From NCBI GenBank assembly GCA_945926565.1, contig CAMELY010000055.1:1-8857 (forward strand): a stretch of DNA of 8,857 bases, written 5' to 3'. Below are positions 6,315 to 8,857 of the stretch, piece by piece. The stretch is from an uncultured Clostridia bacterium (GTDB lineage Bacteria > Bacillota > Clostridia > Oscillospirales > Oscillospiraceae). Position 1 is the first letter of the stretch. Each line of letters opens with the position of its first letter. Below the pieces are notes generated by a model that had not been told where the DNA came from, searched no databases, and was given only the letters and a program-made list of their open reading frames with translations. The translations under genes and the position numbers were made by a program.

Positions 6315-7543
6315 CCGCCAGGCGAAAAGGGCTGCTGGTCCTGCTGCTGGCCTGGGCGCTCTTTTTGGGGCTCTCCAGCTGGGACAGCGACGTGCTGCCG
6401 GTCACCCGGGACATCACCCAGGTCAAGCTGATCCGCACCCTGGCCCTGGACAAGGGGGAGGGAGCCGCCCTGCGGCTGACCGCCTCCGGCAACCTGCAAA
6501 AAGAGGGGAATAGCGGACAGTCCAAGCCGCCGCTGGTACTCACCCAGGAGGCCATGACCATCTCTGGAGGCTGCTCCGGCCTCCAGCAGCAGAGCGACGG
6601 CTTTGTGGAGTTCGGCCATCTGGCGGAATGTGTCATCGGGGAGGAGCTGGCCAGAGAGGAGCTGCTGCAGCTGGCTGATTTTGTGGCCCGGGATTTTTCC
6701 ATGCGGATGGAGAGTAAGGTATTTGTAGTGGCAGGCGCCACCGGAGAGGAGGCGGTACAGGGCGCCGCCTCCAAAAGCAGCGCCCTCACCGACCGGCTCA
6801 CCGCCATCAGCCAAAACCGGAGCATGGGCGGGCGAAAGTGGCCCTATACCTTCCGGCAGCTGATCAGCCAGCTGGAGGACAACGGCTGCGGCCTGGTGCC
6901 GGTGCTCACCCTGACGGACAATCCGGACTATGACCCGGAGGGGAAGGGAGAGGAGCCGGAGAAGGAGATCAATCTCACCGGACTGGCTTTTCTGAAGGAG
7001 GGCAACCTGGCGGACTTTCTCACTCCGGAGGAGTCCAAGGGGGCGGCACTGCTGACCAATCAGGATCAGCTGGATATGGTGGAGCTGACCCTGGAGGACG
7101 GCACCCCGGTGGGAGTTCAGCTGGTCTACGCCCAGCGGAGCCTGGAACCCACATTTGATGAGGACGGCCGGCTCACACAGCTCACCATTCGGATTAAGGC
7201 GAAGGGAGAGCTCAGCGAGGTCAGCGGCCCGGTCAGCCCAACGGACGCGCAGAGCCTGGAACAGATGCACCAGGGCTTTTCCAAGCAGCTGAGACTCTGG
7301 GCCCAGGCGACGCTGGATCGCAGCCAGCAGGAGGGGGCGGATTTTCTCCACCTGCGCCGGGAGCTGATCTGCCACAGCCCGCTTCACAGCGGTCAGATAC
7401 AGGAAAACTGGGATGACTGGTTTCCGGAGATTACACTCAAGACAGAGGTCAAGGGAGAGGTCGAGCGGAGCTACGATGTGGACCGGCCCATCGAGGAAGG
7501 AGCAGAGACATGGAGCAAGGACAAATCTCTCTCAAACAGCTGA
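6311..7543 (+). CDS. gerAC: Spore germinant receptor C subunit (Ger(x)C family), lipobox Cys replaced by Ser
   Basis: The C subunit normally is a lipoprotein on the outer face of the inner spore membrane. 410 aa, a usual length. The N-terminus has a basic start (TARRKG), a hydrophobic run LLVLLLAWALFLGL, and then SSWDSD where family members show a Cys-Trp-Asp lipobox; the Cys position is Ser24 (codon AGC, one base from TGC). The remainder looks like a normal Ger(x)C protein: TLALDKGEG near 42-50, GGRKWPYTFRQLISQLEDNGC near 174-194, and a C-terminal domain ending around EVERSYDVDRPIEEG. GGAGG lies 8 nt before the ATG, which overlaps the A-subunit stop by 4 nt. The 3' end overlaps the B-subunit gene by 34 nt. 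It may be anchored by an uncleaved signal helix instead of lipid (inference), or the base could be a sequencing error. Confidence 0.92.
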   Translation: MTARRKGLLVLLLAWALFLGLSSWDSDVLPVTRDITQVKLIRTLALDKGEGAALRLTASGNLQKEGNSGQSKPPLVLTQEAMTISGGCSGLQQQSDGFVEFGHLAECVIGEELAREELLQLADFVARDFSMRMESKVFVVAGATGEEAVQGAASKSSALTDRLTAISQNRSMGGRKWPYTFRQLISQLEDNGCGLVPVLTLTDNPDYDPEGKGEEPEKEINLTGLAFLKEGNLADFLTPEESKGAALLTNQDQLDMVELTLEDGTPVGVQLVYAQRSLEPTFDEDGRLTQLTIRIKAKGELSEVSGPVSPTDAQSLEQMHQGFSKQLRLWAQATLDRSQQEGADFLHLRRELICHSPLHSGQIQENWDDWFPEITLKTEVKGEVERSYDVDRPIEEGAETWSKDKSLSNS

Positions 7544-8610
7544 TGGTGCTGGTCTTCTGCGGCCTGCTCTCGCCTATGATCCGGATTATTCCCCGGGAGA
7601 CGGCGGCGCTGGCCGGAGCGGGAGGATGGCTCGCCCCCATACTGGCGCTGCCGGTTTTTCTGTTGGCTGTATGGCTGTTGGTAAGCACCTTCCACCGGCT
7701 GCCCCGGGGCACCGACCTGGGGGGACTCTACCGGATGGCATACGGGCCGGTGCTGGGCAGGGTAGCCAGTCTGGTGACGGTGATCTGGCTGCTGCTGCTC
7801 ACTGCGGTGGGTCTGCGGTTCTACGCGGAGGACTTTGTCTCCTCCATCTATCTGGACACTGACCTGTGGCTGTTCCTGATTGGACTCATTCTTATTGTCT
7901 GGTGGGTCACCGGCCGAGGCATGGGTACCGTCTGCCGTATGAGCCAGGTATTTTTCTATGCACTCTGTGGAATCGTGGGGCTGGTGATGCTGCTGGGAAT
8001 TCCCGAGGTGGAGTTTTACCACGTCTGGCCGGTCTGGATGGAGGGCTGGCAGGGATTGGCCTGTTCTGCCCTGCCGGTACTGGCTGTGCTGGGCCACAGC
8101 ATTCCGGTTCTCTTCCGAAAGGATGAGCTGGGACAGTCACAGGAGGGAATGGGCGTGACAGCCGCCTGGTTTCTTGTGCTCAGCTTGGTGCTCACGGCGC
8201 TCAATGGCATTATCATCGGCGTCTTTGGGTGGCAGACGGTGCAACGAATGCAGATGCCCTTTTTCAGCCTGGCCAAAGAGGGCTCTACCTTAAATATAGT
8301 GGAGCGGCTGGAATCCATTGTAGCGGGCGTCTGGGTTTTCTCTGATGTGGCCTTATTTTCCGCCCAGCTGCTGGCTGCGGAAGAGCTGACCAAGAGTGTG
8401 ACCCAAAAAGCAAGCCGTCATTGGCTTTTGGGGGGCATGAGTATCATAGTGGTATTAGGGGCAGTCTGGATCAGCCCAAACGCATTTCAGCTGCGGAAAA
8501 TCTGGACAGAGGTGGTGGAGCGCTGGGACTGGGCAGTCTGTTACGCCCTGCCGGTTCTGGCTTGTGCCATAGTGCTGTGCAGGCAAAAACAAAAGACACA
8601 CAAGATTTAG
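7510..8610 (+). CDS. gerAB: Spore germinant receptor B subunit (GerAB family permease)
   Basis: Multi-pass inner-membrane protein of the APC transporter superfamily; in Bacillus GerAB binds the amino-acid germinant. 366 aa, standard length. I count about ten hydrophobic segments, near residues 10-30, 37-59, 80-100, 116-133, 142-165, 180-198, 215-240, 268-288, 307-323 and 341-358. The N-terminus MEQGQISLKQLMVLVF and the segment NIVERLESIVAGVWVFSDVALF (about 258-279) are typical of the family. AAGGAG ends 7 nt before the ATG at 7510, within the C-subunit gene, and the two reading frames overlap by 34 nt. It is last in the operon. No clear terminator follows; only short stems without a T-run occur at about 8610-8645. 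Confidence 0.95.
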   Translation: MEQGQISLKQLMVLVFCGLLSPMIRIIPRETAALAGAGGWLAPILALPVFLLAVWLLVSTFHRLPRGTDLGGLYRMAYGPVLGRVASLVTVIWLLLLTAVGLRFYAEDFVSSIYLDTDLWLFLIGLILIVWWVTGRGMGTVCRMSQVFFYALCGIVGLVMLLGIPEVEFYHVWPVWMEGWQGLACSALPVLAVLGHSIPVLFRKDELGQSQEGMGVTAAWFLVLSLVLTALNGIIIGVFGWQTVQRMQMPFFSLAKEGSTLNIVERLESIVAGVWVFSDVALFSAQLLAAEELTKSVTQKASRHWLLGGMSIIVVLGAVWISPNAFQLRKIWTEVVERWDWAVCYALPVLACAIVLCRQKQKTHKI

Positions 8611-8689
8611 TGGGTAGAATACACCCAAACCACACTATTTAGTGAAAAGGAAAGAAAGGAAAAAGTGCAGAAAAAAATGAAAAAAGGTA

Positions 8690-8718
8690 TTGACAAAGGA
8701 AGAACAGTTTAGTATAAT
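8690..8718 (+). promoter_or_regulatory. Consensus sigma-A promoter with A-rich upstream element
   Basis: TTGACA (8690-8695) and TATAAT (8713-8718) are both perfect and exactly 17 bp apart. The 45 bases before it are strongly A-rich with runs of up to seven A, like an UP element. Transcription would start near 8725. No reading frame begins before the window ends, so it likely serves a gene beyond the edge. Confidence 0.88.
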
Positions 8719-8735
8719 AACAAAGCTTTCAAAAA

Positions 8736-8766
8736 ACGGATCTGCAATCGAGATTGCGAAATCCGT
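8736..8766 (+). other. Hairpin in the leader downstream of the consensus promoter
   Basis: ACGGAT (8736-8741) pairs with ATCCGT (8761-8766), and inside it GCAAT (8744-8748) pairs with ATTGC (8753-8757) around a CGAG loop. It starts only about 12 nt into the predicted transcript. It has no T-run, so it is not a standard terminator; it could protect the 5' end or be part of a leader RNA. Confidence 0.55.
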
Positions 8767-8833
8767 CTGCGGAAGTGTGTACGACAGCTCAAACGGTCAA
8801 CACAAAAACTTCTGAGAAATCAGAAAAAAGAGC

Positions 8834-8857
8834 TTGACAAACGGTTTTGGGCCTGCT
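8834..8857 (+). promoter_or_regulatory. Second promoter cut by the window edge (-35 only)
   Basis: A perfect TTGACA (8834-8839) is followed by exactly 17 bp and then the final T of the window, preceded by TGC, which would be an extended -10 (TGnTATAAT). The spacing predicts that the next bases outside are ATAAT or similar. Two strong promoters about 144 bp apart are usual for rRNA operons. Confidence 0.6.

Noticed and set aside
6185..7387. Minus-strand frame of 400 codons opposite the germination C subunit
   Set aside because: Antisense to a clear Ger(x)C gene inside an overlapping operon. Its product is a low-complexity shadow.
8610..8645. Short stems (TGGGT/ACCCA, CACTA/TAGTG) after the last germination gene
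   Set aside because: They are five pairs each with no following T-run on the plus strand, too weak to call a terminator.
1..8857. CRISPR arrays, tRNA or rRNA genes, phage or transposase genes, toxin-antitoxin or defence modules
   Set aside because: I saw no spaced short direct repeats, no cloverleaf or rRNA sequence and no such protein motifs in any frame. The content is replication, segregation and germination genes.

Overview
The window looks like a piece of chromosome from a spore-forming, fairly GC-rich member of the Clostridia. The best fit is the Oscillospiraceae type (Flavonifractor/Oscillibacter-like), inferred from gene content, base composition and the style of the intergenic repeats, not from any database match. 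Three things support this: a complete GerA-family germinant receptor operon, a Noc plus ParA pair of the Firmicutes type, and a DnaD-domain/DnaI-like primosome pair. Noc, ParA, parS sites and helicase-loading genes together suggest a location near the replication origin (inference).

Left part, minus strand (1-4135). There are four genes, all read right to left. A DnaD-domain protein (start 4135) and a DnaI/DnaC-like helicase loader ATPase (start 3124) form a tight pair driven by a recognisable promoter at 4170-4198 and closed by a hairpin terminator at 2052-2087. Next comes noc (about 1916 to 1056), closed by its own terminator near 1003-1038. Then a 424-base gap holds two perfect 16-bp parS palindromes and a sigma-A-type promoter for parA. 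parA starts at a GTG at 631 and runs off the left edge of the window, so its C-terminus and the expected parB are not seen.

Middle (4136-4814). This is a divergent intergenic region of 679 bases. It carries two direct copies, 158 bp each with six differences, of a hairpin-rich MITE-like repeat, an 8-bp inverted repeat at 4698-4728, and a possible sigma-G promoter for the germination operon.

Right part, plus strand (4815-8610). This is the germinant receptor operon in the order A-C-B, with every junction overlapping (4 nt, then 34 nt), which implies translational coupling. The three products should form one inner-membrane receptor complex of the spore. The C subunit has Ser where the lipobox Cys is expected.

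Right end (8611-8857). There is no gene here. The segment has a consensus TTGACA-17-TATAAT promoter preceded by A-rich DNA, a hairpin in the would-be transcript, and a second TTGACA placed so that its -10 would begin at the last base of the window. This tandem arrangement resembles an rRNA or other very strongly expressed operon just outside the window.

I see no clear undescribed system. The most interesting points are the Noc specificity residues beside two parS sites, the repeat pair, the serine lipobox in the germination C subunit, and the tandem promoters at the edge.
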